Assembly: GCA_963989245.1 (NCBI GenBank)
Contig: OZ022349.1
Span: 31,602,693 to 31,666,692 of the forward strand
DNA: 64,000 bases
Origin: Nansenia antarctica
Lineage: Eukaryota > Chordata > Actinopteri > Argentiniformes > Microstomatidae
Direction: 5' to 3'
Below, piece by piece: positions 36,790-51,149 of the stretch. The first letter of the stretch is position 1, and each line of letters opens with the position of its first letter. Below the pieces are notes generated by a model. That model was not told the origin of the DNA. It searched no databases and worked only from the letters and a program-made list of their open reading frames with translations. The translations under genes were made by a program, and so were the position numbers.

Positions 36790-37060
36790 AAGTTGCTCTG
36801 ATTGTCATTTAGAGTTACATTATAGGATTATTCAACAACAAGTCAAAATGTGCTCGTGAAAGGCAGAAAACAACACTTTGATAGTTTGATATAACTTGAG
36901 AACGAATGCAAAAAACAGTCCACTCTAAGAACAGGCCGCTTGGACACTTTCAGAACAGCTCTGTTAATGACTGAAAACAGCTCTCGAAGAGATTGTCAAA
37001 AGAGACTCTGAAAACGAAACGTTGATCACTTTTGAGCAAAAGGCTGCACACACGCAATTC

Positions 37061-39499
37061 AAGTTGCTCTGATTGTCATTTAGAGTTACATTATAGGATT
37101 ATTCAACAACAAGTCAAAATGTGCTCGTGAAAGGCAGAAAACAACACTTTGATAGTTTGATATAACTTGAGAACGAATGCAAAAAACAGTGCACTCTAAG
37201 AACAGGCCGCTTGGACACTTTCAGAACAGCTCTGTTAATGACTGAAAACAGCTCTCGAAGAGATTGTCAAAAGAGACTCCGAAAACGAAACGTTGATCAC
37301 TTTTGAGCAAAAGGCTGCACACACGCAATTCAAGTTGCTCTGATTGTCATTTAGAGTTACATTATAGGATTATTCAACAACAAGTCAAAATGTGCTCGTG
37401 AAAGGCAGAAAACAACACTTTGATAGTTTGATATAACTTGAGAACGAATGCAAAAAACAGTCCACTCTAAGAACAGGCCACTTGGACACTTTCAGAACAG
37501 CTCTGTTAATGACTGAAAACAGCTCTCGAAGAGATTGTCAAAAGAGACTCCGAAAACGAAACGTTGATCACTTTTGAGCAAAAGGCTGCACACACGCAAT
37601 TCAAGTTGCTCTGATTGTCATTTAGAGTTACATTATAGGATTATTCAACAACAAGTCAAAATGTGCTCATGAAAGGCAGAAAACAACACTTTGATAGTTT
37701 GATATAACTTGAGAACGAATGCAAAAAACAGTCCACTCTCAGAACAGGCCGCTTGGACACTTTCAGAACAGCTCTGTTAATGACTGAAAACAGCTCTCGA
37801 AGAGATTGTCAAAAGAGACTCCGAAAACGAAACGTTGATCACTTTTGAGCAAAAGGCTGCACACACGCAATTCAAGTTGCTCTGATTGTCATTTAGAGTT
37901 ACATTATAGGATTATTCAACAACAAGTCAAAATGTGCTCGTGAAAGGCAGAAAACAACACTTTGATAGTTTGATATAACTTGAGAACGAATGCAAAAAAC
38001 AGTCCACTCTAAGAACAGGCCGCTTGGACACTTTCAGAACAGCTCTGTTAATGACTGAAAACAGCTCTCGAAGAGATTGTCAAAAGAGACTTCGAAAACG
38101 AAACGTTGATCACTTTTGAGCAAAAGGCTGCACACACGCAATTCAAGTTGCTCTGATTGTCATTTAGAGTTACATTATAGGATTATTCAACAACAAGTCA
38201 AAATGTGCTCGTGAAAGGCAGAAAACAACACTTTGATAGTTTGATATAACTTGAGAACGAATGCAAAAAACAGTCCACTCTAAGAACAGGCCACTTGGAC
38301 ACTTTCAGAACAGCTCTGTTAATGACTGAAAACAGCTCTCGAAGAGATTGTCAAAAGAGACTTCGAAAACGAAACGTTGATCACTTTTGAGCAAAAGGCT
38401 GCACACACGCAATTCAAGTTGCTCTGATTGTCATTTAGAGTTACATTATAGGATTATTCAACAACAAGTCAAAATGTGCTCGTGAAAGGCAGAAAACAAC
38501 ACTTTGATAGTTTGATATAACTTGAGAACGAATGCAAAAAACAGTCCACTCTCAGAACAGGCCGCTTGGACACTTTCAGAACAGCTCTGTTAATGACTGA
38601 AAACAGCTCTCGAAGAGATTGTCAAAAGAGACTCCGAAAACGAAACGTTGATCACTTTTGAGCAAAAGGCTGCACACACGCAATTCAAGTTGCTCTGATT
38701 GTCATTTAGAGTTACATTATAGGATTATTCAACAACAAGTCAAAATGTGCTCGTGAAAGGCAGAAAACAACACTTTGATAGTTTGATATAACTTGAGAAC
38801 GAATGCAAAAAACAGTCCACTCTAAGAACAGGCTGCTTGGACACTTTCAGAACAGCTCTGTTAATGACTGAAAACAGCTCTCGAAGAGATTGTCAAAAGA
38901 GACTCCGAAAACGAAACGTTGATCACTTTTGAGCAAAAGGCTGCACACACGCAATTCAAGTTGCTCTGATTGTCATTTAGAGTTACATTATAGGATTATT
39001 CAACAACAAGTCAAAATGTGCTCGTGAAAGGCAGAAAACAACACTTTGATAGTTTGATATAACTTGAGAACGAATGCAAAAAACAGTGCACTCTAAGAAC
39101 AGGCCGCTTGGACACTTTCAGAACAGCTCTGTTAATGACTGAAAACAGCTCTCGAAGAGATTGTCAAAAGAGACTCCGAAAACGAAACGTTGATCACTTT
39201 TGAGCAAAAGGCTGCACACACGCAATTCAAGTTGCTCTGATTGTCATTTAGAGTTACATTATAGGATTATTCAACAACAAGTCAAAATGTGCTCGTGAAA
39301 GGCAGAAAACAACACTTTGATAGTTTGATATAACTTGAGAACGAATGCAAAAAACAGTCCACTCTAAGAACAGGCCACTTGGACACTTTCAGAACAGCTC
39401 TGTTAATGACTGAAAACAGCTCTCGAAGAGATTGTCAAAAGAGACTCCGAAAACGAAACGTTGATCACTTTTGAGCAAAAGGCTGCACACACGCAATTC
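37061..39499 (+). repeat. Heptamer-spaced pair marked by AACAGTGCAC
   Basis: The monomers at 37061 and 38958 are the only two in which AGTCCACTC reads AGTGCACTC. They are exactly 1,897 bp (seven monomers) apart and each is followed by S then P. The shared private base and heptamer spacing support a seven-monomer duplication. The intervening order (Q-S-P-T-R-P-Q) is not the canonical one, so rearrangement happened before or after copying. Confidence 0.8.
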
Positions 39500-41125
39500 A
39501 AGTTGCTCTGATTGTCATTTAGAGTTACATTATAGGATTATTCAACAACAAGTCAAAATGTGCTCGTGAAAGGCAGAAAACAACACTTTGATAGTTTGAT
39601 ATAACTTGAGAACGAATGCAAAAAACAGTCCACTCTCAGAACAGGCCGCTTGGACACTTTCAGAACAGCTCTGTTAATGACTGAAAACAGCTCTCGAAGA
39701 GATTGTCAAAAGAGACTCCGAAAACGAAACGTTGATCACTTTTGAGCAAAAGGCTGCACACACGCAATTCAAGTTGCTCTGATTGTCATTTAGAGTTACA
39801 TTATAGGATTATTCAACAACAAGTCAAAATGTGCTCGTGAAAGGCAGAAAACAACACTTTGATAGTTTGATATAACTTGAGAACGAATGCAAAAAACAGT
39901 CCACTCTAAGAACAGGCCACTTGGACACTTTCAGAACAGCTCTGTTAATGACTGAAAACAGCTCTCGAAGAGATTGTCAAAAGAGACTTCGAAAACGAAA
40001 CGTTGATCACTTTTGAGCAAAAGGCTGCACACACGCAATTCAAGTTGCTCTGATTGTCATTTAGAGTTACATTATAGGATTATTCAACAACAAGTCAAAA
40101 TGTGCTCGTGAAAGGCAGAAAACAACACTTTGATAGTTTGATATAACTTGAGAACGAATGCAAAAAACAGTCCACTCTCAGAACAGGCCGCTTGGACACT
40201 TTCAGAACAGCTCAGTTAATGACTGAAAACAGCTCTCGAAGAGATTGTCAAAAGAGACTCCGAAAACGAAACGTTGATCACTTTTGAGCAAAAGGCTGCA
40301 CACACGCAATTCAAGTTGCTCTGATTGTCATTTAGAGTTACATTATAGGATTATTCAACAACAAGTCAAAATGTGCTCGTGAAAGGCAGAAAACAACACT
40401 TTGATAGTTTGATATAACTTGAGAACGAATGCAAAAAACAGTCCACTCTAAGAACAGGCCGCTTGGACACTTTCAGAACAGCTCTGTTAATGACTGAAAA
40501 CAGCTCTCGAAGAGATTGTCAAAAGAGACTTAGAAAACGAAACGTTGATCACTTTTGAGCAAAAGGCTGCACACACGCAATTCAAGTTGCTCTGATTGTC
40601 ATTTAGAGTTACATTATAGGATTATTCAACAACAAGTCAAAATGTGCTCGTGAAAGGCAGAAAACAACACTTTGATAGTTTGATATAACTTGAGAACGAA
40701 TGCAAAAAACAGTCCACTCTAAGAATAGGCCGCTTGGACACTTTCAGAACAGCTCTGTTAATGACTGAAAACAGCTCTCGAAGAGATTGTCAAAAGAGAC
40801 TCCGAAAACGAAACGTTGATCACTTTTGAGCAAAAGGCTGCACACACGCAATTCAAGTTGCTCTGATTGTCATTTAGAGTTACATTATAGGATTATTCAA
40901 CAACAAGTCAAAATGTGCTCGTGAAAGGCAGAAAACAACACTTTGATAGTTTGATATAACTTGAGAACGAATGCAAAAAACAGTCCACTCTAAGAACAGG
41001 CCGCTTGGACACTTTCAGAACAGCTCTGTTAATGACTGAAAACAGCTCTCGAAGAGATTGTCAAAAGAGACTCCGAAAACGAAACGTTGATCACTTTTGA
41101 GCAAAAGGCTGCACACACGCAATTC
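39229..41125 (+). repeat. Seven-monomer higher-order repeat S-P-R-P-T-U-Q, 1,897 bp (copy)
   Basis: Monomers at 39229 (S), 39500 (P), 39771 (R), 40042 (P), 40313 (T), 40584 (U) and 40855 (Q) give the full seven-part order, 7 x 271 bp. The P at 40042 has GCTCAGTTAATG, a variant that also marks P monomers at 44104, 56027 and 59818, usually just before T. The T at 40313 has ACTTAG in place of ACTTCG. The next monomer starts a partial repeat (P-T-U). Confidence 0.82.
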
Positions 41126-42751
41126 AAGTTGCTCTGATTGTCATTTAGAGTTACATTATAGGATTATTCAACAACAAGTCAAAATGTGCTCGTGAAAGGC
41201 AGAAAACAACACTTTGATAGTTTGATATAACTTGAGAACGAATGCAAAAAACAGTCCACTCTCAGAACAGGCCGCTTGGACACTTTCAGAACAGCTCTGT
41301 TAATGACTGAAAACAGCTCTCGAAGAGATTGTCAAAAGAGACTCCGAAAACGAAACGTTGATCACTTTTGAGCAAAAGGCTGCACACACGCAATTCAAGT
41401 TGCTCTGATTGTCATTTAGAGTTACATTATAGGATTATTCAACAACAAGTCAAAATGTGCTCGTGAAAGGCAGAAAACAACACTTTGATAGTTTGATATA
41501 ACTTGAGAACGAATGCAAAAAACAGTCCACTCTAAGAACAGGCCGCTTGGACACTTTCAGAACAGCTCTGTTAATGACTGAAAACAGCTCTCGAAGAGAT
41601 TGTCAAAAGAGACTTCGAAAACGAAACGTTGGTCACTTTTGAGCAAAAGGCTGCACACACGCAATTCAAGTTGCTCTGATTGTCATTTAGAGTTACATTA
41701 TAGGATTATTCAACAACAAGTCAAAATGTGCTCGTGAAAGGCAGAAAACAACACTTTGATAGTTTGATATAACTTGAGAACGAATGCAAAAAACAGTCCA
41801 CTCTAAGAATAGGCCGCTTGGACACTTTCAGAACAGCTCTGTTAATGACTGAAAACAGCTCTCGAAGAGATTGTCAAAAGAGACTCCGAAAACGAAACGT
41901 TGATCACTTTTGAGCAAAAGGCTGCACACACGCAATTCAAGTTGCTCTGATTGTCATTTAGAGTTACATTATCGGATTATTCAACAACAAGTCAAAATGT
42001 GCTCGTGAAAGGCAGAAAACAACACTTTGATAGTTTGATATAACTTGAGAACGAATGCAAAAAACAGTCCACTCTCAGAACAGGCCGCTTGGACACTTTC
42101 AGAACAGCTCTGTTAATGACTGAAAACAGCTCTCGAAGAGATTGTCAAAAGAGACTCCGAAAACGAAACGTTGATCACTTTTGAGCAAAAGGCTGCACAC
42201 ACGCAATTCAAGTTGCTCTGATTGTCATTTAGAGTTACATTATAGGATTATTCAACAACAAGTCAAAATGTGCTCGTGAAAGGCAGAAAACAACACTTTG
42301 ATAGTTTGATATAACTTGAGAACGAATGCAAAAAACAGTCCACTCTAAGAACAGGCCGCTTGGACACTTTCAGAACAGCTCTGTTAATGACTGAAAACAG
42401 CTCTCGAAGAGATTGTCAAAAGAGACTTCGAAAACGAAACGTTGGTCACTTTTGAGCAAAAGGCTGCACACACGCAATTCAAGTTGCTCTGATTGTCATT
42501 TAGAGTTACATTATAGGATTATTCAACAACAAGTCAAAATGTGCTCGTGAAAGGCAGAAAACAACACTTTGATAGTTTGATATAACTTGAGAACGAATGC
42601 AAAAAACAGTCCACTCTAAGAATAGGCCGCTTGGACACTTTCAGAACAGCTCTGTTAATGACTGAAAACAGCTCTCGAAGAGATTGTCAAAAGAGACTCC
42701 GAAAACGAAACGTTGATCACTTTTGAGCAAAAGGCTGCACACACGCAATTC
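41126..42751 (+). repeat. Three-monomer tandem P-T-U, 813 bp x 2
   Basis: P-T-U at 41,126-41,938 is repeated at 41,939-42,751. Both T monomers (41397, 42210) carry GTTGGTCAC where all others I read have GTTGATCAC or GTTGATTAC, and these are the only two with that change. The second P has ATTATCGG for ATTATAGG. Confidence 0.88.
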
Positions 42752-45700
42752 AAGTTGCTCTGATTGTCATTTAGAGTTACATTATAGGATTATTCAACAA
42801 CAAGTCAAAATGTGCTCGTGAAAGGCAGAAAACAACACTTTGATAGTTTGATATAACTTGAGAACGAATGCAAAAAACAGTCCACTCTAAGAACAGGCCG
42901 CTTGGACACTTTCAGAACAGCTCTGTTAATGACTGAAAACAGCTCTCGAAGAGATTGTCAAAAGAGACTCCGAAAACGAAACGTTGATCACTTTTGACCA
43001 AAAGGCTGCACACACGCAATTCAAGTTGCTCTGATTGTCATTTAGAGTTACATTATAGGATTATTCAACAACAAGTCAAAATGTGCTCGTGAAAGGCAGA
43101 AAACAACACTTTGATAGTTTGATATAACTTGAGAACGAATGCAAAAAACAGTCCACTCTAAGAACAGGCCACTTGGACACTTTCAGAACAGATCTGTTAA
43201 TGACTGAAAACAGCTCTCGAAGAGATTGTCAAAAGAGACTCCGAAAACGAAACGTTGATCACTTTTCAGCAAAAGGCTGCACACACGCAATTCAAGTTGC
43301 TCTGATTGTCATTTAGAGTTACATTATAGGATTATTCAACAACAAGTCAAAATGTGCTCGTGAAAGGCAGAAAACAACACTTTGATAGTTTGATATAACT
43401 TGAGAACGAATGCAAAAAACAGTCCACTCTAAGAACAGGCCGCTTGGACACTTTCAGAACAGCTCTGTTAATGACTGAAAACAGCTCTCGAAGAGATTGT
43501 CAAAAGAGACTCCGAAAACGAAACGTTGATCACTTTTGAGCAAAAGGCTGCACACACGCAATTCAAGTTGCTCTGATTGTCATTTAGAGTTACATTATAG
43601 GATTATTCAACAAGTCAAAATGTGCTCGTGAAAGGCAGAAAACAACACTTTGATAGTTTGATATAACTTGAGAACGAATGCAAAAAACAGTCCACTCTCA
43701 GAACAGGCCGCTTGGACACTTTCAGAACAGCTCTGTTAATGACTGAAAACAGCTCTCGAAGAGATTGTCAAAAGAGACTCCGAAAACGAAACGTTGATCA
43801 CTTTTGAGCAAAAGGCTGCACACACGCAATTCAAGTTGCTCTGATTGTCATTTAGAGTTACATTATAGGATTATTCAACAACAAGTCAAAATGTGCTCGT
43901 GAAAGGCAGAAAACAACACTTTGATAGTTTGATATAACTTGAGAACGAATGCAAAAAACAGTCCACTCTAAGAACAGGCCACTTGGACACTTTCAGAACA
44001 GCTCTGTTAATGACTGAAAACAGCTCTCGAAGAGATTGTCAAAAGAGACTTCGAAAACGAAACGTTGATCACTTTTGAGCAAAAGGCTGCACACACGCAA
44101 TTCAAGTTGCTCTGATTGTCATTTAGAGTTACATTATAGGATTATTCAACAACAAGTCAAAATGTGCTCGTGAAAGGCAGAAAACAACACTTTGATAGTT
44201 TGATATAACTTGAGAACGAATGCAAAAAACAGTCCACTCTCAGAACAGGCCGCTTGGACACTTTCAGAACAGCTCAGTTAATGACTGAAAACAGCTCTCG
44301 AAGAGATTGTCAAAAGAGACTCCGAAAACGAAACGTTGATCACTTTTGAGCAAAAGGCTGCACACACGCAATTCAAGTTGCTCTGATTGTCATTTAGAGT
44401 TACATTATAGGATTATTCAACAACAAGTCAAAATGTGCTCGTGAAAGGCAGAAAACAACACTTTGATAGTTTGATATAACTTGAGAACGAATGCAAAAAA
44501 CAGTCCACTCTAAGAACAGGCCGCTTGGACACTTTCAGAACAGCTCTGTTAATGACTGAAAACAGCTCTCGAAGAGATTGTCAAAAGAGACTTCGAAAAC
44601 GAAACGTTGATCACTTTTGAGCAAAAGGCTGCACACACGCAATTCAAGTTGCTCTGATTGTCATTTAGAGTTACATTATAGGATTATTCAACAACAAGTC
44701 AAAATGTGCTCGTGAAAGGCAGAAAACAACACTTTGATAGTTTGATATAACTTGAGAACGAATGCAAAAAACAGTCCACTCTAAGAATAGGCCGCTTGGA
44801 CACTTTCAGAACAGCTCTGTTAATGACTGAAAACAGCTCTCGAAGAGATTGTCAAAAGAGACTCCGAAAACGAAACGTTGATCACTTTTGAGCAAAAGGC
44901 TGCACACACGCAATTCAAGTTGCTCTGATTGTCATTTAGAGTTACATTATAGGATTATTCAACAACAAGTCAAAATGTGCTCGTGAAAGGCAGAAAACAA
45001 CACTTTGATAGTTTGATATAACTTGAGAACGAATGCAAAAAACAGTCCACTCTAAGAACAGGCCGCTTGGACACTTTCAGAACAGCTCTGTTAATGACTG
45101 AAAACAGCTCTCGAAGAGATTGTCAAAAGAGACTCCGAAAACGAAACGTTGATCACTTTTGAGCAAAAGGCTGCACACACGCAATTCAAGTTGCTCTGAT
45201 TGTCATTTAGAGTTACATTATAGGATTATTCAACAACAAGTCAAAATGTGCTCGTGAAAGGCAGAAAACAACACTTTGATAGTTTGATATAACTTGAGAA
45301 TGAATGCAAAAAACAGTCCACTCTAAGAACAGGCCACTTGGACACTTTCAGAACAGCTCTGTTAATGACTGAAAACAGCTCTCGAAGAGATTGTCAAAAG
45401 AGACTCCGAAAACGAAACGTTGATCACTTTTGAGCAAAAGGCTGCACACACGCAATTCAAGTTGCTCTGATTGTCATTTAGAGTTACATTATAGGATTAT
45501 TCAACAACAAGTCAAAATGTGCTCGTGAAAGGCAGAAAACAACACTTTGATAGTTTGATATAACTTGAGAACGAATGCAAAAAACAGTCCACTCTCAGAA
45601 CAGGCCGCTTGGACACTTTCAGAACAGCTCTGTTAATGACTGAAAACAGCTCTCGAAGAGATTGTCAAAAGAGACTCCGAAAACGAAACGTTGATCACTT

Positions 45701-47355
45701 TTGAGCAAAAGGCTGCACACACGCAATTCAAGTTGCTCTGATTGTCATTTAGAGTTACATTATAGGATTATTCAACAACAAGTCAAAATGTGCTCGTGAA
45801 AGGCAGAAAACAACACTTTGATAGTTTGATATAACTTGAGAACGAATGCAAAAAACAGTCCACTCTAAGAACAGGCCACTTGGACACTTTCAGAACAGCT
45901 CTGTTAATGACTGAAAACAGCTCTCGAAGAGATTGTCAAAAGAGACTTCGAAAACGAAACGTTGATCACTTTTGAGCAAAAGGCTGCACACACGCAATTC
46001 AAGTTGCTCTGATTGTCATTTAGAGTTACATTATAGGATTATTCAACAACAAGTCAAAATGTGCTCGTGAAAGGCAGAAAACAACACTTTGATAGTTTGA
46101 TATAACTTGAGAACGAATGCAAAAAACAGTCCACTCTCAGAACAGGCCGCTTGGACACTTTCAGAACAGCTCTGTTAATGACTGAAAACAGCTCTCGAAG
46201 AGATTGTCAAAAGAGACTCCGAAAACGAAACGTTGATCACTTTTGAGCAAAAGGCTGCACACACGCAATTCAAGTTGCTCTGATTGTCATTTAGAGTTAC
46301 ATTATAGGATTATTCAACAACAAGTCAAAATGTGCTCGTGAAAGGCAGAAAACAACACTTTGATAGTTTGATATAAATTGAGAACGAATGCAAAAAACAG
46401 TCCACTCTAAGAACAGGCCGCTTGGACACTTTCAGAACAGCTCTGTTAATGACTGAAAACAGCTCTCGAAGAGATTGTCAAAAGAGACTTCGAAAACGAA
46501 ACGTTGATCACTTTTGAGCAAAAGGCTGCACACACGCAATTCAAGTTGCTCTGATTGTCATTTAGAGTTACATTATAGGATTATTCAACAACAAGTCAAA
46601 ATGTGCTCGTGAAAGGCAGAAAACAACACTTTGATAGTTTGATATAACTTGAGAACGAATGCAAAAAACAGTCCACTCTAAGAACAGGCCGCTTGGACAC
46701 TTTCAGAACAGCTCTGTTAATGACTGAAAACAGCTCTCGAAGAGATTGTCAAAAGAGACTCCGAAAACGAAACGTTGATCACTTTTGAGCAAAAGGCTGC
46801 ACACACGCAATTCAAGTTGCTCTGATTGTCATTTAGAGTTACATTATAGGATTATTCAACAACAAGTCAAAATGTGCTCGTGAAAGGCAGAAAACAACAC
46901 TTTGATAGTTTGATATAACTTGAGAACGAATGCAAAAAACAGTCCACTCTAAGAACAGGCCGCTTGGACACTTTCAGAACAGCTCTGTTAATGACTGAAA
47001 ACAGCTCTCGAAGAGATTGTCAAAAGAGACTCCGAAAACGAAACGTTGATCACTTTTGAGCAAAAGGCTGCACACACGCAATTCAAGTTGCTCTGATTGT
47101 CATTTAGAGTTACATTATAGGATTATTCAACAACAAGTCAAAATGTGCTCGTGAAAGGCAGAAAACAACACTTTGATAGTTTGATATAACTTGAGAACGA
47201 ATGCAAAAAACAGTCCACTCTCAGAACAGGCCGCTTGGACACTTTCAGAACAGCTCTGTTAATGACTGAAAACAGCTCTCGAAGAGATTGTCAAAAGAGA
47301 CTCCGAAAACGAAACGTTGATCACTTTTGAGCAAAAGGCTGCACACACGCAATTC
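42210..47355 (+). repeat. Long-range duplicated segment in region II, copy 1 (partner 54,401-59,275)
   Basis: T-U-Q(GACC)-S(AGATCTG) at 42,210 and 54,401 are followed by closely matching series. Copy 1: Q, P, R, P(CTCAG), T, U, Q, S, P, R, P, T(AAATT), Q, Q, P. Copy 2: P, R, P(CTCAG), T, U, Q, S, P, R, P, T(AAATT), Q, Q, P. The marker spacing at the S monomers is 12,191 bp (43023 to 55214). One extra Q in copy 1 and differently placed 268 bp monomers show later change. Confidence 0.82.
43187..43198. repeat. Perfect 12 bp palindrome AACAGATCTGTT (also 55,378-55,389; 63,776-63,787)
   Basis: Most monomers here read AACAGCTCTGTT, a dyad with 5 bp arms (AACAG, CTGTT) around a two-base centre. In three S monomers (43023, 55214, 63612) a C to A change makes the site AACAGATCTGTT, identical to its own reverse complement and containing a BglII recognition site. 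All three copies sit directly after the GACC-type Q monomer, so they descend from one duplicated block. Any protein-binding role is unproven. Confidence 0.85.
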
Positions 47356-50336
47356 AAGTTGCTCTGATTGTCATTTAGAGTTACATTATAGGATTATTCA
47401 ACAACAAGTCAAAATGTGCTCGTGAAAGGCAGAAAACAACACTTTGATAGTTTGATATAACTTGAGAACGAATGCAAAAAACAGTCCACTCTAAGAACAG
47501 GCCGCTTGGACACTTTCAGAACAGCTCTGTTAATGACTGAAAACAGCTCTCGAAGAGATTGTCAAAAGAGACTTCGAAAACGAAACGTTGATCACTTTTG
47601 AGCAAAAGGCTGCACACACGCAATTCAAGTTGCTCTGATTGTCATTTAGAGTTACATTATAGGATTATTCAACAACAAGTCAAAATGTGCTCGTGAAAGG
47701 CAGAAAACAACACTTTGATAGTTTGATATAACTTGAGAACGAATGCAAAAAACAGTCCACTCTAAGAATAGGCCGCTTGGACACTTTCAGAACAGCTCTG
47801 TTAATGACTGAAAACAGCTCTCGAAGAGATTGTCAAAAGAGACTCCGAAAACGAAACGTTGATCACTTTTGAGCAAAAGGCTGCACACACGCAATTCAAG
47901 TTGCTCTGATTGTCATTTAGAGTTACATTATAGGATTATTCAACAACAAGTCAAAATGTGCTCGTGAAAGGCAGAAAACAACACTTTGATAGTTTGATAT
48001 AACTTGAGAACGAATGCAAAAAACAGTCCACTCTAAGAACAGGCCGCTTGGACACTTTCAGAACAGCTCTGTTAATGACTGAAAACAGCTCTCGAAGAGA
48101 TTGTCAAAAGAGACTCCGAAAACGAAACGTTGATCACTTTTGAGCAAAAGGCTGCACACACGCAATTCAAGTTGCTCTGATTGTCATTTAGAGTTACATT
48201 ATAGGATTATTCAACAACAAGTCAAAATGTGCTCGTGAAAGGCAGAAAACAACACTTTGATAGTTTGATATAACTTGAGAATGAATGCAAAAAACAGTCC
48301 ACTCTAAGAACAGGCCACTTGGACACTTTCAGAACAGCTCTGTTAATGACTGAAAACAGCTCTCGAAGAGATTGTCAAAAGAGACTCCGAAAACGAAACG
48401 TTGATCACTTTTGAGCAAAAGGCTGCACACACGCAATTCAAGTTGCTCTGATTGTCATTTAGAGTTACATTATAGGATTATTCAACAACAAGTCAAAATG
48501 TGCTCGTGAAAGGCAGAAAACAACACTTTGATAGTTTGATATAACTTGAGAACGAATGCAAAAAACAGTCCACTCTCAGAACAGGCCGCTTGGACACTTT
48601 CAGAACAGCTCTGTTAATGACTGAAAACAGCTCTCGAAGAGATTGTCAAAAGAGACTCCGAAAACGAAACGTTGATCACTTTTGAGCAAAAGGCTGCACA
48701 CACGCAATTCAAGTTGCTCTGATTGTCATTTAGAGTTACATTATAGGATTATTCAACAACAAGTCAAAATGTGCTCGTGAAAGGCAGAAAACAACACTTT
48801 GATAGTTTGATATAACTTGAGAACGAATGCAAAAAACAGTCCACTCTAAGAACAGGCCACTTGGACACTTTCAGAACAGCTCTGTTAATGACTGAAAACA
48901 GCTCTCGAAGAGATTGTCAAAAGAGACTTCGAAAACGAAACGTTGATCACTTTTGAGCAAAAGGCTGCACACACGCAATTCAAGTTGCTCTGATTGTCAT
49001 TTAGAGTTACATTATAGGATTATTCAACAACAAGTCAAAATGTGCTCGTGAAAGGCAGAAAACAACACTTTGATAGTTTGATATAACTTGAGAACGAATG
49101 CAAAAAACAGTCCACTCTCAGAACAGGCCGCTTGGACACTTTCAGAACAGCTCTGTTAATGACTGAAAACAGCTCTCGAAGAGATTGTCAAAAGAGACTC
49201 CGAAAACGAAACGTTGATCACTTTTGAGCAAAAGGCTGCACACACGCAATTCAAGTTGCTCTGATTGTCATTTAGAGTTACATTATAGGATTATTCAACA
49301 ACAAGTCAAAATGTGCTCGTGAAAGGCAGAAAACAACACTTTGATAGTTTGATATAAATTGAGAACGAATGCAAAAAACAGTCCACTCTAAGAACAGGCC
49401 GCTTGGACACTTTCAGAACAGCTCTGTTAATGACTGAAAACAGCTCTCGAAGAGATTGTCAAAAGAGACTTCGAAAACGAAACGTTGATCACTTTTGAGC
49501 AAAAGGCTGCACACACGCAATTCAAGTTGCTCTGATTGTCATTTAGAGTTACATTATAGGATTATTCAACAACAAGTCAAAATGTGCTCGTGAAAGGCAG
49601 AAAACAACACTTTGATAGTTTGATATAACTTGAGAACGAATGCAAAAAACAGTCCACTCTAAGAACAGGCCGCTTGGACACTTTCAGAACAGCTCTGTTA
49701 ATGACTGAAAACAGCTCTCGAAGAGATTGTCAAAAGAGACTCCGAAAACGAAACGTTGATCACTTTTGAGCAAAAGGCTGCACACACGCAATTCAAGTTG
49801 CTCTGATTGTCATTTAGAGTTACATTATAGGATTATTCAACAACAAGTCAAAATGTGCTCGTGAAAGGCAGAAAACAACACTTTGATAGTTTGATATAAC
49901 TTGAGAACGAATGCAAAAAACAGTCCACTCTAAGAACAGGCCGCTTGGACACTTTCAGAACAGCTCTGTTAATGACTGAAAACAGCTCTCGAAGAGATTG
50001 TCAAAAGAGACTCCGAAAACGAAACGTTGATCACTTTTGAGCAAAAGGCTGCACACACGCAATTCAAGTTGCTCTGATTGTCATTTAGAGTTACATTATA
50101 GGATTATTCAACAACAAGTCAAAATGTGCTCGTGAAAGGCAGAAAACAACACTTTGATAGTTTGATATAACTTGAGAACGAATGCAAAAAACAGTCCACT
50201 CTCAGAACAGGCCGCTTGGACACTTTCAGAACAGCTCTGTTAATGACTGAAAACAGCTCTCGAAGAGATTGTCAAAAGAGACTCCGAAAACGAAACGTTG
50301 ATCACTTTTGAGCAAAAGGCTGCACACACGCAATTC
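45188..50336 (+). repeat. Eleven-monomer duplication, 2,981 bp offset
   Basis: S monomers at 45188 and 48169 both read GAGAATGAATGC (a CpG lost), seen in no other monomer. Both are followed by P-R-P-T-Q-Q-P, where the T (46272 and 49253) has the private GATATAAATTGAG. The match runs for eight monomers at a constant offset of 11 x 271 = 2,981 bp. After that, the second copy continues R-P-T-U-Q where the first continues T-U-Q, a two-monomer (542 bp) difference. Confidence 0.88.
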
Positions 50337-51149
50337 AAGTTGCTCTGATTGTCATTTAGAGTTACATTATAGGATTATTCAACAACAAGTCAAAATGTGC
50401 TCGTGAAAGGCAGAAAACAACACTTTGATAGTTTGATATAACTTGAGAACGAATGCAAAAAACAGTCCACTCTAAGAACAGGCCACTTGGACACTTTCAG
50501 AACAGCTCTGTTAATGACTGAAAACAGCTCTCGAAGAGATTGTCAAAAGAGACTTCGAAAACGAAACGTTGATCACTTTTGAGCAAAAGGCTGCACACAC
50601 GCAATTCAAGTTGCTCTGATTGTCATTTAGAGTTACATTATAGGATTATTCAACAACAAGTCAAAATGTGCTCGTGAAAGGCAGAAAACAACACTTTGAT
50701 AGTTTGATATAACTTGAGAACGAATGCAAAAAACAGTCCACTCTCAGAACAGGCCGCTTGGACACTTTCAGAACAGCTCTGTTAATGACTGAAAACAGCT
50801 CTCGAAGAGATTGTCAAAAGAGACTCCGAAAACGAAACGTTGATCACTTTTGAGCAAAAGGCTGCACACACGCAATTCAAGTTGCTCTGATTGTCATTTA
50901 GAGTTACATTATAGGATTATTCAACAACAAGTCAAAATGTGCTCGTGAAAGGCAGAAAACAACACTTTGATAGTTTGATATAACTTGAGAACGAATGCAA
51001 AAAACAGTCCACTCTAAGAACAGGCCGCTTGGACACTTTCAGAACAGCTCTGTTAATGACTGAAAACAGCTCTCGAAGAGATTGTCAAAAGAGACTTCGA
51101 AAACGAAACGTTGATCACTTTTGAGCAAAAGGCTGCACACACGCAATTC

